Positions 43,554-51,732 of a stretch of DNA of 64,000 bases are shown here, piece after piece. The DNA lies in assembly GCA_001657395.1 (NCBI GenBank), contig LYSY01000007.1, positions 62,001 to 126,000 on the forward strand, in the 5' to 3' direction. This DNA comes from Rhodospirillales bacterium BBD 1991-14 (GTDB taxonomy: Bacteria > Pseudomonadota > Alphaproteobacteria > Kiloniellales > Kiloniellaceae). The translations under genes and the position numbers were made by a program. The notes under the pieces are model-generated. The model searched no databases. It was not told where the DNA came from and saw nothing but the letters and a program-made list of their open reading frames with translations. Within the stretch, counting starts at the first letter, position 1; the number at the start of each line of letters is the position of its first letter.

Positions 43554-44768
43554 TCACCCTTTCACGCAGACCACCTGCTTCAGGGTGTGTTCCACCGCCA
43601 CCAGGTCGCGCTGGGCGGCCATGACGGCGTCGATGTCCTTGTAGGCCGCGGGGGTCTCGTCGATGACCCCCTGGTCCTTGCGGCACTCGACGCCCTCGGT
43701 GGCGGCGGCGTGGTCGGCCAGAGTGAAGCGGCGCTTCGCCTCCGACCGGCTCATGGTGCGGCCCGCCCCGTGGGAGCAGGACTGGAAGGACTCGGCATTG
43801 CCGAGGCCGCGCACGATGTAGGAGCGCGCGCCCATGGAGCCGGGGATGATCCCCAGCTCGTCCTTGCCGGCCCGGACCGCACCCTTGCGGGTGACCCAGA
43901 CCTCCGCATCGAAGTGCCGCTCCCGTGCCACGTAGTTGTGGTGGCAGTTCACGGCCTCCTTCTCGACCCGGAAGGCCGGGAAGTGATTGCGCAGAACCAT
44001 GAGGATCCGCGCCATCATCACCTCGCGGTTGGTACGGGCGAAATCCTGCGCCCAATGCACCGCCTCGACGTAGTCCTCGAAGAGCGCTTCGCCCTCCTCG
44101 AACCAGGCGAGGTCGCGGTCCGGCACAGCCGCCGCCCCGTCGCGCCGCAACAGCGCTTCGCGCGCCTCGGCAATGAAGTAGCTGCCGATGCGGTTGCCGA
44201 TGCCGCGGCTGCCGGAGTGCAGCATCACCCAGACCCGGTCCTCCTCATCGAGGCAGATCTCGATGAAGTGGTTGCCGGTGCCAAGCGTACCGAGGTGGAC
44301 CACGTGGTTCGCCCCCGCAATCTTCCCGTGCTTGGCCTCGATGGCGTCGAGCCGCGCAGCGAGGCCCGAAGCCGCGAAGCGCTTGCCCACCGCATCGGGG
44401 ATGCCGTCCTTCCAGCCGCCCTTGACGCCGATGCCGCCATGGGGCACTGCGCGCTCGATGTCGCTGCGCAGTGCCGCCAGAGAGTCCGGCAGCTGCGCGG
44501 CGGTGAGCGAAGTGCGCATCGCCATCATGCCGCAGCCGATGTCGACACCGACCGCTGCCGGGACGATGGCGCCCTTGGTGGCGATCACAGAGCCCACGGT
44601 GGCCCCGCGGCCGAGATGCACGTCGGGCATCGCCGCCACGTGGGAATGGATGAACGGCAGGCGCGCGATGTTTTCGAGCTGACGCCGCGCCGCATCCTCC
44701 ACCGGGACACCCTTGACCCAGGCCTTCACCGGGGCCCGTCCGGTCTGAAACTCCTCGTATGCCGCCAT
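43554..44768 (-). CDS. rtcB: RtcB RNA ligase
   Basis: A 404-aa RtcB ligase, joining 2',3'-cyclic phosphate or 3'-phosphate RNA ends to 5'-OH with GTP and Mn2+. Seen: PDVHLGRGATVGSVIA, the metal Cys in VGVDIGCGMMAM, HLGTLGTGNHFIEI, HSGSRGIG, HNYVARE, and the guanylylated-His region SHGAGRTMSRSEAKR. Length fits the ~400-aa bacterial type. The start at 44768 (MAAYEEFQTGRAP) has GGAG seven bases upstream; an ATG 21 bases earlier lacks one. First gene of the operon rtcB-unknown-rlaP. No RtcR activator gene is nearby. Confidence 0.92.
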   Translation of the reverse strand: MAAYEEFQTGRAPVKAWVKGVPVEDAARRQLENIARLPFIHSHVAAMPDVHLGRGATVGSVIATKGAIVPAAVGVDIGCGMMAMRTSLTAAQLPDSLAALRSDIERAVPHGGIGVKGGWKDGIPDAVGKRFAASGLAARLDAIEAKHGKIAGANHVVHLGTLGTGNHFIEICLDEEDRVWVMLHSGSRGIGNRIGSYFIAEAREALLRRDGAAAVPDRDLAWFEEGEALFEDYVEAVHWAQDFARTNREVMMARILMVLRNHFPAFRVEKEAVNCHHNYVARERHFDAEVWVTRKGAVRAGKDELGIIPGSMGARSYIVRGLGNAESFQSCSHGAGRTMSRSEAKRRFTLADHAAATEGVECRKDQGVIDETPAAYKDIDAVMAAQRDLVAVEHTLKQVVCVKG

Positions 44769-44825
44769 CTCTTCTCTCCTCGTCTTCATCCTGGCGGTTC
44801 CTCACATTCCACCGGGCGGGCACTG

Positions 44826-44866
44826 CAAAAAGAAAAACCCTCCCGTGGCTTCTGCCGCGGGAGGGT
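44826..44866 (-). terminator. Intrinsic terminator of a small minus-strand transcript
   Basis: A 13-bp stem (44837-44849 with 44854-44866, TTCT-type loop, one G-U pair) built on ACCCTCCCG/CGGGAGGGT. On the minus strand it is followed by TTTTTCTTTTTG (44826-44837). This is a textbook intrinsic terminator placed upstream of rtcB, so it must end a transcript starting further upstream on the minus strand. Confidence 0.8.
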
Positions 44867-44896
44867 CCTTGGTGTCTTGAACCGGTGGCGCTGTTT

Positions 44897-45016
44897 CTAC
44901 AGCCGCTCCGGCAGGCCCTCCCTCAGGCGCAACAGAGTGAACGCACGATCGCCGTAAGCCATCCACGGCTTGGCGCTCTGTACGCTCGTCTGATTAATGA
45001 GGTGGACCCGTTTCAT
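44897..45016 (-). CDS. Candidate 39-aa small protein
   Basis: ATG at 45016 to TAG at 44897-44899, minus strand. The product begins MKRVHLINQTSVQSAKPW and ends LREGLPERL; it is amphipathic, net basic, with no signal peptide. GC3 is about 80 percent, like real genes here, but the start has no convincing ribosome-binding site. It is enclosed between a sigma-70-like promoter (45103-45131) and a strong terminator (44826-44866). The same ~270-base transcript could instead be a non-coding RNA. No known homologue is recognised. Confidence 0.4.
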   Translation of the reverse strand: MKRVHLINQTSVQSAKPWMAYGDRAFTLLRLREGLPERL

Positions 45017-45068
45017 CGTACGTCTATCTGTTCTTTGTCAGTCGCTGCTGTCGCGTTGATTTTCTGCT

Positions 45069-45088
45069 GCGGCACGGTCGCGTGCCGC
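45069..45088 (-). other. 5' leader hairpin of the small transcript
   Basis: GCGGCAC-N6-GTGCCGC: a perfect 7-bp stem located about 10 bases after the expected start of the small minus-strand transcript. It would protect the 5' end or act as a regulatory fold. Confidence 0.5.
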
Positions 45089-45102
45089 GAATTCCGGAGA
45101 CG

Positions 45103-45131
45103 GTTATGATCGTTTCGGCTGCGGAAGTCAA
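45103..45131 (-). promoter_or_regulatory. Sigma-70-like promoter of the small transcript
   Basis: On the minus strand TTGACT (45131-45126), a 17-base spacer, then CATAAC (45108-45103): five of six and four of six consensus matches with ideal spacing. Start expected near 45096. Confidence 0.55.
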
Positions 45132-45284
45132 GGAAGCCCACCGGGCTGGGCCGCAAACTCACACTTATGTTCATGGCATCGCGCGAGAGCGCAGAGCGGC
45201 AGCGCAGGCGGGACTGCGAATTTGAACGGCGTTCACCGGCTGTGCTAACGAGGGAGTATCCGAACCGACTCGGCGGGAGACTCT

Positions 45285-45893
45285 GTGGGACGGCGTTCCG
45301 ATCATTCGCGCGAAGAGCTGGTGACCCTGGCGGTGGAGGCCGCGCGGGCGATCATGGTCGAGGAGGGCGTGGCCCAGGTCTCCGCGCGCGCCATCGCCAA
45401 GCGCATCGGCTATTCGCCGGGCACGCTCTATAACCTCTTCGAGAACATCGACGCCATCGTCTACCAGGTGAATGCCGGCACCCTGCGGGAGCTGGCCGCC
45501 TTTGCCATGGCGGCTCTCGCCGACAAGACCGATCCCCTGGAGCGGGCCGTCGCCCTGGGCCGCGCCTATGTCGACTACGCGGCCCGGCACCCCCAGCCCT
45601 GGCTCGCGGTCTTCGACTTCCGCCCGGCCCCGGACAGCAAGCCGCCGCCGCTGTTCGAAGAGGCGGTGGCCCTGCTGTTCGCCGTGGTGGCCGACTGCCT
45701 GACCCCCTATTTCGCTGCAGGAGAGGAGCGGCTGCGCGATGCGGCGGGCCGGGTGCTGTGGTCGGGCGTGCACGGCATCTCGCTGCTGCATGTCACCGCG
45801 CGCCTGAACCAGCCCGAGGGCATGACCGCCGCCGACATGGCCGAACTGTTGATCCGCAACTTCCTGCGCGGGCTGAAGACGCAACCGGATTGA
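45285..45893 (+). CDS. TetR-family regulator
   Basis: A 202-aa TetR protein: HTH ISA-type in VSARAIAKRIGYSPGTLYNLFENID, and a C-terminal domain of the WHG kind (GRVLWSGVHGISLLHVTARL). GTG start at 45285 with GGGAG six bases upstream. It converges with the PlsC-like gene (6-base gap). Unlike many TetR genes it has no divergent partner except the small-transcript locus, whose promoter lies 150 bases upstream. Confidence 0.88.
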   Translation: MGRRSDHSREELVTLAVEAARAIMVEEGVAQVSARAIAKRIGYSPGTLYNLFENIDAIVYQVNAGTLRELAAFAMAALADKTDPLERAVALGRAYVDYAARHPQPWLAVFDFRPAPDSKPPPLFEEAVALLFAVVADCLTPYFAAGEERLRDAAGRVLWSGVHGISLLHVTARLNQPEGMTAADMAELLIRNFLRGLKTQPD

Positions 45894-45899
45894 CGGGCC

Positions 45900-46721
45900 T
45901 CAGACCTGCCGCTGTGGCGCGTAGGTCAGGACCCGCAGGTAGTCGGTGAGCTGACGGCGGTCTTCGAAGGCGGCCAGTTCGCCGTAGTCGATGGGCTCGC
46001 CGATGCGCACCGGCACGTCGCTGCCGATCTTGTTCACCACCTCGCGGAACAGCAGCGACAGGCGCAGGGTCATGGAGATCAGGCTGGCCCACTGGAAGAG
46101 CCGGCTGTTCTGCCCCTCGAAGAAGAACGGCACTACGGTGGCCTGGCCTTCCTGGATCAGGCGGCCGACGAAGGGCTTCCATTCCGGATCGACGGCCACG
46201 CCGCCCGGCGGCTTGGCGGTGGACACGGTGCCGCCGGGGAAAATCGCGATCGCCTTGCCGGCGGCGAGATCGCGGAGCGCCGCGCGGCGGGTCTGGATGT
46301 TGGTCCTCAAGGCCGCGCGGGTTTCTGCGAAGTCGATGGGCAGCATGTAGGGATGCAGCTCCGGCAGGCGGTAGAGCACCGAGTTCACGAGGATGCGGAA
46401 GTCGCGGCGCACCCGCGAGATCAGATAGCCGAGAACGATGCCGTCGACCACGCCGAAAGGATGGTTGGCGACGACGACCAAGGGCCCCTCGCGCGGAATG
46501 CGCGCCAGATCGCGCTCGTCCACCGCCACATCGAGACAGAGACGCAGCACCGCCTCGGAGAAAAAATTCTCTGCCGCGGGCCCGCGACAGTAATCCTCAT
46601 AGAGGCGCCAGAGGCGCGGCTTGCCGGTGAGCTGCTCGATTGTGTGGATCACCGTGCGCCGCCAAGGGGCATCCTCCGGCGAGGCGTAGGTGAAGTCGGT
46701 CGTGGGCGACAGAATGCTCAT
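45900..46721 (-). CDS. PlsC-like lysophospholipid acyltransferase
   Basis: A 273-aa acyltransferase: the HX4D box in VVVANHPFGVVDGIVLG (Asn-His-Pro-Phe-Gly-Val-Val-Asp) and the second motif IAIFPGGTVSTAKP (FPGG in place of FPEG). It would transfer an acyl chain onto a lysophospholipid or a related lipid (for example ornithine lipid). The start at 46721 (MSILSPTTDF) is preferred; the frame's earlier TTG at 46736 has no ribosome-binding site. Convergent with tetR. Confidence 0.82.
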   Translation of the reverse strand: MSILSPTTDFTYASPEDAPWRRTVIHTIEQLTGKPRLWRLYEDYCRGPAAENFFSEAVLRLCLDVAVDERDLARIPREGPLVVVANHPFGVVDGIVLGYLISRVRRDFRILVNSVLYRLPELHPYMLPIDFAETRAALRTNIQTRRAALRDLAAGKAIAIFPGGTVSTAKPPGGVAVDPEWKPFVGRLIQEGQATVVPFFFEGQNSRLFQWASLISMTLRLSLLFREVVNKIGSDVPVRIGEPIDYGELAAFEDRRQLTDYLRVLTYAPQRQV

Positions 46722-46995
46722 GGTGACAATCGGCAAGTCTTACGCCGGATTCGTGACGCCGATGCTGCGCTTTCGTGGCAATTCCTTGACGCCGGCGACC
46801 TGCGCGGCCTCGGCCAGCGCGACGGTTTAGTGGCCTGCGGGACGGTTTCCCGGCTGATTGATTCACTTGAGAAAACCGCTGATTTCCGCCGTTTTCCGCC
46901 GCGCGTTAGGATTTCGTTAAGACTCTTTGGCTTGGATGGCGGGTTAGAGGCGCCATCCGGGGGCGGACCCGATAGACAGACCGACTTGCGCGTAC

Positions 46996-48579
46996 ATGGG
47001 ACGATCAGAAAAACCCAGATTTCAAACCCACGCCGCGCTCGCTTCTTACGATCTTCTGCATACCCCGTTGTGGGTTTTCGATGTGCAGCGCCATCGTATG
47101 TGGTGGGCCAACAAGCGTGCCATAGCCTTTTGGCAGGCCGACTCGCTGGACGATCTTCTGGCGCGGGACTACAGCTCCGACAGCGACACGGTGCGCCGGC
47201 GCCTGGCCCAGATCGTCGAGAACACCCCGCCCGGCGCGGTGGCGAGCGAGACCTGGACGCTTTACCCCGGCAGCCATCCCGTCACCCTGCAGCTGGCCCT
47301 GACCCCGATTCTGATCGAGGACGGGATCGACGCAATCCTCATCGAGTCCTCCGAACCGCTGGAAGTTAAAGGCGGCGAAGAGATCGCCCGCCTTCTCGAG
47401 GCGACCCGCTACACCTCTCTTATGGTCAGCATCTTCACACCGGAAGGCGACCTGCTGTCGCGCAACCCGGCGGCGGTCGAGGCCTTCGGTGCCGGCGGCG
47501 CGGGGCCTGGCGGGGACGATGCGCGGCCGGCCCTGACGCAGCATCTGGGCGATGCAGAGCTGGCGACAGCCCTGCGCGAGGCGGTTCTTGCCGGCAACGG
47601 GTTTCACCAGGACCTGCGCATCCCTACCGCCAAGGGGCCGCGCTGGCATCAGGTTAACGGCCAGCGTGGCCGCGACCCGCAGAGCGGCGAATGGATCATC
47701 GTCTTGACCGAAACCGACATCACCGAGCGGGTGGAAGCCGAAGCGCGGCTCGCCGATCTCAACATCGAGCTGGAAAAGCGGGTACGCGAGCGCACCGCCG
47801 AGCTGGAGCGCATCTCCTTCGAGGCCGTGGTCGCGCGCGACCAGGCCGAGGAAGCCAACCGCACGAAGTCCGAGTTCCTGGCCAACATGAGCCACGAACT
47901 GCGCACACCGCTGAATGCCATTCTCGGCTTCTCCGAGACGATTCAGCTCGGCGTCTTCGGTTCGGTCAACGACCGCTACCAGGACTACGTCGGCGACATC
48001 CATCACTCCGCCCAACACCTTCTGAGCCTGATCGACGGCCTGCTGGACCTGGCCAAGATCGAGGCCGGCAAGATGAACCTGCAGGAAGGCGACGTAGACC
48101 TGCTGAGGCTCTTCCGTGACGGGTTCCAGATGATCGGGGCCACGGGCCACGGGCGTTCCAAGGCCTTTCGCCTGGACTGCGAAGAACCGAGGCTGCATCT
48201 GCGCGGCGATCTCAGGCTGCTGAAGCAGGTGGCCATCAATCTGCTGACCAACGCGGCAAAGTTCAGCCCGGAGGCGGGCGTCGTCAGCGTCTCGGTCAAG
48301 CGCCTGCCGAAAGTCCTGGAGATCCGCATCCGCGACGAGGGCCGGGGGATCGAACCCGCCATGCTCGACCTCGTCTTCCGCCCTTACGAGCAGTCGGCAA
48401 CCGAAATCGGGCCGCGCGAGGGCACCGGCCTCGGCCTGCCCATCGCACGGTCTTTCGTGGAAATGCACGGCGGCACCCTGCATCTGGAAAGCAAGCCGGG
48501 CCAGGGCACCACCGCCGTGCTCAGCCTGCCGGTCGAGCGCATTCTGAATGCCCAGAACCATGCCTCACCGGCGGCCTGA
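46996..48579 (+). CDS. Soluble PAS histidine kinase, orphan
   Basis: A 527-aa kinase with no transmembrane segment. N-terminal half holds two PAS-like sensory regions (LLHTPLWVFDVQRHRMWWAN; FTPEGDLLSRNPAAVEAFG with TETDITERVEAEARL), a coiled coil (EKRVRERTAELERI), then the HisKA H-box FLANMSHELRTPLNAIL and the HATPase domain (N-box LLTNAAKF, G-boxes DEGRGIEP and GTGLGLPIA). No response regulator is adjacent. Such cytosolic PAS kinases in Alphaproteobacteria often feed PleC/DivJ-like or stress pathways; ligand unknown. Confidence 0.88.
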   Translation: MGRSEKPRFQTHAALASYDLLHTPLWVFDVQRHRMWWANKRAIAFWQADSLDDLLARDYSSDSDTVRRRLAQIVENTPPGAVASETWTLYPGSHPVTLQLALTPILIEDGIDAILIESSEPLEVKGGEEIARLLEATRYTSLMVSIFTPEGDLLSRNPAAVEAFGAGGAGPGGDDARPALTQHLGDAELATALREAVLAGNGFHQDLRIPTAKGPRWHQVNGQRGRDPQSGEWIIVLTETDITERVEAEARLADLNIELEKRVRERTAELERISFEAVVARDQAEEANRTKSEFLANMSHELRTPLNAILGFSETIQLGVFGSVNDRYQDYVGDIHHSAQHLLSLIDGLLDLAKIEAGKMNLQEGDVDLLRLFRDGFQMIGATGHGRSKAFRLDCEEPRLHLRGDLRLLKQVAINLLTNAAKFSPEAGVVSVSVKRLPKVLEIRIRDEGRGIEPAMLDLVFRPYEQSATEIGPREGTGLGLPIARSFVEMHGGTLHLESKPGQGTTAVLSLPVERILNAQNHASPAA

Positions 48580-48749
48580 GGCCGGATGAGCGCCAAGGGT
48601 CAGCGTGTCTAGCCCCATATATTACACAGACTTATAACTTGTTATTCACAAAAACTCTTAGACAGCGACTCCGACACTGCCTATGGTGGTCGCGGTTTGC
48701 CGCCGCGCCTTGCAGGCGATGACAGTTTGTCTGGACCGGGGGGAGTCTT

Positions 48750-49394
48750 TTGCTGACCAAACATGCGATCACCACCTGTGCTGCCATGGCGCTGGCCACT
48801 GTCTTCACGGTGCAACAGGGCGAACACGGACCGCTGGTGGTCTATAAGCTGAAGGTTCCCAAGGAAACGGCCCGGACCGTCAAAGCACCTGTAAAAGCAC
48901 CTGTAGTCGAGGCACCGAAGACGGTGCCGACGGTGCAGATGCCGGCGCTCAAGGCCCCGGTCTCCAAAACCAAGACGCCGAAGCTGAGTTCCCTGACGCC
49001 GACAATTCTCGGGCGCGTCGTCATGCCGGCCGGGGCCCGCCCCGGCGTCAGCCCCAGTGCTAGCCCCGGGGCCAGCCCCGGCGTCAACACTGTGCCGTCC
49101 GTAGCGCTCGCGCCGCCCGTCACAGCGCCGCCCGTCACACCGCCAACAGTGTCGCCTCTCACCGCGGCCGACCGGGCGATCGTTGCGCCCGCAATCGCAC
49201 CGGCGGCCGGCAGCTTCGCGAGCCCCGTCTCAAGTCCGGTCTATCGCAGTGTCTCCGGCCTGCCCGTCGGTGACTCTCTGGTGAATGAAGAGACCGGCGA
49301 ACCGCTGACCCTGGACGCCGTCCAGGACGTCATCGAGTGGCGGCGCGACACGGTTGAGGGTCTGCCGCAACTGCAAAGCACGCCGCGCTTCTAG
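48750..49394 (+). CDS. Proline/alanine-rich exported protein
   Basis: A 214-aa protein starting with TTG at 48750 (GGGGGAG five bases upstream). After a hydrophobic N-terminal segment (ITTCAAMALATVFTVQQ) comes a low-complexity region of Lys-Ala-Pro and Val-Pro repeats (TVKAPVKAPVVEAPKTVPT; GVSPSASPGASPGV), resembling extended periplasm-spanning or cell-wall linkers, and a small non-repetitive C-terminus (YRSVSGLPVGDSLVNEETGE). Function unknown. An A/T-rich patch at 48620-48660 is the probable promoter. Confidence 0.65.
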   Translation: MLTKHAITTCAAMALATVFTVQQGEHGPLVVYKLKVPKETARTVKAPVKAPVVEAPKTVPTVQMPALKAPVSKTKTPKLSSLTPTILGRVVMPAGARPGVSPSASPGASPGVNTVPSVALAPPVTAPPVTPPTVSPLTAADRAIVAPAIAPAAGSFASPVSSPVYRSVSGLPVGDSLVNEETGEPLTLDAVQDVIEWRRDTVEGLPQLQSTPRF

Positions 49395-49428
49395 AGCCTC
49401 TGCGGTCCAGCCCAGCATCCCAAAAGGG

Positions 49429-50013
49429 CTAGCCCAGCATCAAAGTGAAGTAGGCCGGAACGGCGATGTAGCTGGCAAAGGCGAGCAGCAGGGCCGCGCG
49501 CACCGGCAGGGACCGAAAGCGCCGCCAGAGAAAGACGATCAGCACCAGACCCAGGGCCGCCTCGGCCAGGGAGACCAGCGCACCGTGGTGGGCCGGATCC
49601 CAGTAGGAAACCGGCGAGCGGAAGCGCCAGTCGCTGAACGGCCAGAAGTGCGGATGGGCGTCGTCACGGTGGAACGGCAGATCGAAGGCGAGATGCAGCA
49701 GCGCCGCGGCGGCAAAGACGATGGCAATGCGGCTTCGGGCCCAGAGACCGGCCAGCAGAAGCGTCAGATAGAGCGGCAGCGAATTGCCGATGGCAACCAG
49801 GGTCTGCCAGGGTTCCTGCCAATAGACCTCGCCCCAGAGCCTGGCCTCCGAAATGCCCTGAATGAGGCGCGCCCACACGAAGAGCCCAAAGATCGCAGCA
49901 TCGGCAATCAGTGCCCCGGCCAGGATCGCCAGATTGTGCCGCCGTGCCGCGGCATCCTCCGCAGGCCGCGCCAGGGCGGCGGCGCCGATCAAAAGGTGGG
50001 TCGGCGTGTTCAG
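49429..50013 (-). CDS. Membrane protein with probable CTG start
   Basis: A 194-aa integral membrane protein with four to five helices (LAILAGALIADAAIFGLFVW, SLPLYLTLLLAGLWA, ALVSLAEAALGLVLIVFLW). Residues LHLAFDLPFHRDDAHPHFWP hold a His/Asp-rich motif like that of DUF-type metal-dependent membrane hydrolases (YdjM/CobQ-annotated relatives). Family members begin (M/L)NTPTHLLIGAA; here that sequence is preceded by CTG at 50013 with GAGGAGA seven bases upstream, and no ATG/GTG/TTG fits as well (TTG at 49992 has none). Function unknown. Confidence 0.65.
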   Translation of the reverse strand: MNTPTHLLIGAAALARPAEDAAARRHNLAILAGALIADAAIFGLFVWARLIQGISEARLWGEVYWQEPWQTLVAIGNSLPLYLTLLLAGLWARSRIAIVFAAAALLHLAFDLPFHRDDAHPHFWPFSDWRFRSPVSYWDPAHHGALVSLAEAALGLVLIVFLWRRFRSLPVRAALLLAFASYIAVPAYFTLMLG

Positions 50014-50089
50014 CGCGCAATCTCCTCGGCGGGCAGGGCAGATCAGGGTAGGCCGCGCCGCCGCAGAAGGAAATGGAGGCGAAACGGAA

Positions 50090-50716
50090 TCACAGGATGT
50101 CCAGGCGGGCGCGGTGGGCGCTCAGAATGTGGGCGCGGGCCAGTTCCTCGGCCCTCTGCGTGTCGCGCGCGGCGATGGCTTCGACCAGCTTGGCATGCTC
50201 GGCCACCGCCCTGGCGCGCCGCTCGGTATCCGCCAGCGTGGTGCCGCCCAACAGCAGGCGGTATTGCTTCATGTGCTCCATCTGGGCAACGAGATAGCGG
50301 TTGTGGGAGGCCAGGGTGAGGCGCCGGTGGAAGCCCTGGTTGGAGGCGATCAGGGCCTGGACGTCCTCCAGCCGCTCCTGGTCAGCGGCCACCATGTCCT
50401 GCAGCAGGGCGATCTCCGCCTCCGTCGCGTGCTGGGCGGCCAGGCGGGCCGCCGTTCCTTCCAGCACCTCGCGGATCACGTAGAGTTCGTTGATCTCGTC
50501 GTTGTCGAGCACCGGGATCACCATGCCCCGGTTGGGCTCGTGGCGCGCCAGGCCCTGGGCCTCAAGCTGTTTCAGGCCCTCGCGGATCGGCGTGCGGCTG
50601 ACCCCGAAGCGCTCGGCCAGCTCGGTCTCGCGCAGGCGCGTTCCCGGCGCCAGGTCCCCGGCTTCGATGGCTTCCACCAGGAGCCGGAAGATGTCGGTGC
50701 CGCCGTGCGAGGCCAT
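50090..50716 (-). CDS. GntR-family regulator (FCD type)
   Basis: A 208-aa regulator: winged HTH (LRETELAERFGVSRTPIREGLKQLEAQGLA) and an FCD ligand domain (VLEGTAARLAAQHATEAEI). Start at 50716 (MASHGGTDIF). It is divergent from the D-2-hydroxyacid dehydrogenase operon, and the gap holds a perfect 16-bp inverted repeat, the probable binding site. FCD regulators sense organic acids, so the ligand may be the dehydrogenase substrate. Confidence 0.9.
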   Translation of the reverse strand: MASHGGTDIFRLLVEAIEAGDLAPGTRLRETELAERFGVSRTPIREGLKQLEAQGLARHEPNRGMVIPVLDNDEINELYVIREVLEGTAARLAAQHATEAEIALLQDMVAADQERLEDVQALIASNQGFHRRLTLASHNRYLVAQMEHMKQYRLLLGGTTLADTERRARAVAEHAKLVEAIAARDTQRAEELARAHILSAHRARLDIL

Positions 50717-50732
50717 GGTGTTCCAATCTCTC

Positions 50733-50772
50733 CTTGCCCTTATTGTATACATTAGCATACAATAAGGGCAAG
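50733..50772. promoter_or_regulatory. Perfect 16-bp inverted repeat, GntR operator
   Basis: CTTGCCCTTATTGTAT (50733-50748), 8-base centre, ATACAATAAGGGCAAG (50757-50772). It fills the gap between gntR and the dehydrogenase gene. The inner TTGTAT...ATACAA halves match FadR/GntR-type sites. It covers both likely promoters and extends to within ten bases of the dehydrogenase start codon. Confidence 0.7.
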
Positions 50773-50781
50773 AGGTGTCCC

Positions 50782-51732
50782 GTGAAGATTGCCGTTCTAG
50801 ACGACTACCAGTCGCTTGCCCAAGACTTTGCCGATTGGCGGCGCCTCGAAGGACGTGCGACTGTCACTTTTTTCGCCGAGCCCATCGTCGGCGAAGCAGA
50901 GCTGATCGAAACGCTGCAGCCCTTCGACGCAGTCTGCCTGATGCGCGAACGCACGCCCTTTCCGCGACAGGTGATCGAGGCGCTGCCCAAGCTGAAACTG
51001 ATCGTGACCAGCGGGATGAAGAATGCGGCGATCGACGTCGCCGCCGCCGCCGCCCGCGGCATCACGGTGAGCGGCACGCCCTCCCCCGGTCATGCGACCG
51101 CCGAACTGGCCTTCGGCCTGATCCTCGCCCTGGCGCGCGGCCTGGTGCCGCAGAGCAACGCGCTGCAGGCGGGGCGCTGGCAGCAGGGCATCGGCCGCGA
51201 CCTGAAGGGCGCGACGCTGGGGGTGCTCGGCCTCGGGCGCCTCGGCAGCCAGGTCGCGGGCTTCGGCAAGGCCTTCGGCATGGAGGTCATTGCCTGGAGC
51301 GAGAACCTGACGGAGGAACGCTGCCGCGAGGCCGGCGTCGGCTACCGCGACAAGGCGCGCTTTTTCGCCGAGGCGGACTTCATCACCATCCACCTGCGCC
51401 TTTCGGAGCGCAGCCGCGGCCTGGTCGGCGCGGAGGAGTTCTACCTGATGAAGCCGGAAGCCTATCTGGTGAACACCTCGCGCAGTCCCATCGTCGATGC
51501 CAAGGCCTTGGAGCGCGCCCTGGTGGGTGACATGATCGCCGGGGCCGCCCTCGACGTCTTCGACCAGGAGCCGCTGCCGCCGGACCACTGGGTGCTCAGC
51601 ACGCCCAGGCTGCTGCTCACACCGCACATCGGCTACGTGACGCGGGAGACCTATGCGGTGTTCTACGGCGAAACCCTGGCCGCGGCCGAGGCCTGGCTCG
51701 ACGGCGCGCCGATCAATCGGATCGCGCCGTGA
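50782..51732 (+). CDS. D-2-hydroxyacid dehydrogenase-family protein
   Basis: A 316-aa NAD-dependent dehydrogenase. NAD motif LGVLGLGRLGSQVAGFGKAFG near residue 145, Arg in LRLSERSRG, Glu in FDQEPLPPD and His in LTPHIGYVT complete the catalytic set. GTG start at 50782 just after the operator (AGAGG seven bases upstream). First gene of a three-gene operon (next gene overlaps by four bases). Reduces a 2-keto acid or oxidises a D-2-hydroxy acid; the partner permease suggests an anionic substrate. Confidence 0.88.
   Translation: MKIAVLDDYQSLAQDFADWRRLEGRATVTFFAEPIVGEAELIETLQPFDAVCLMRERTPFPRQVIEALPKLKLIVTSGMKNAAIDVAAAAARGITVSGTPSPGHATAELAFGLILALARGLVPQSNALQAGRWQQGIGRDLKGATLGVLGLGRLGSQVAGFGKAFGMEVIAWSENLTEERCREAGVGYRDKARFFAEADFITIHLRLSERSRGLVGAEEFYLMKPEAYLVNTSRSPIVDAKALERALVGDMIAGAALDVFDQEPLPPDHWVLSTPRLLLTPHIGYVTRETYAVFYGETLAAAEAWLDGAPINRIAP

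Noticed and set aside
49081-49150. Tandem CCCGGCGTCAGCCCC-like stretches in the proline-rich gene as a mobile repeat
   Set aside because: They are in frame, encode Ser-Pro/Ala-Pro repeats, and do not recur elsewhere.
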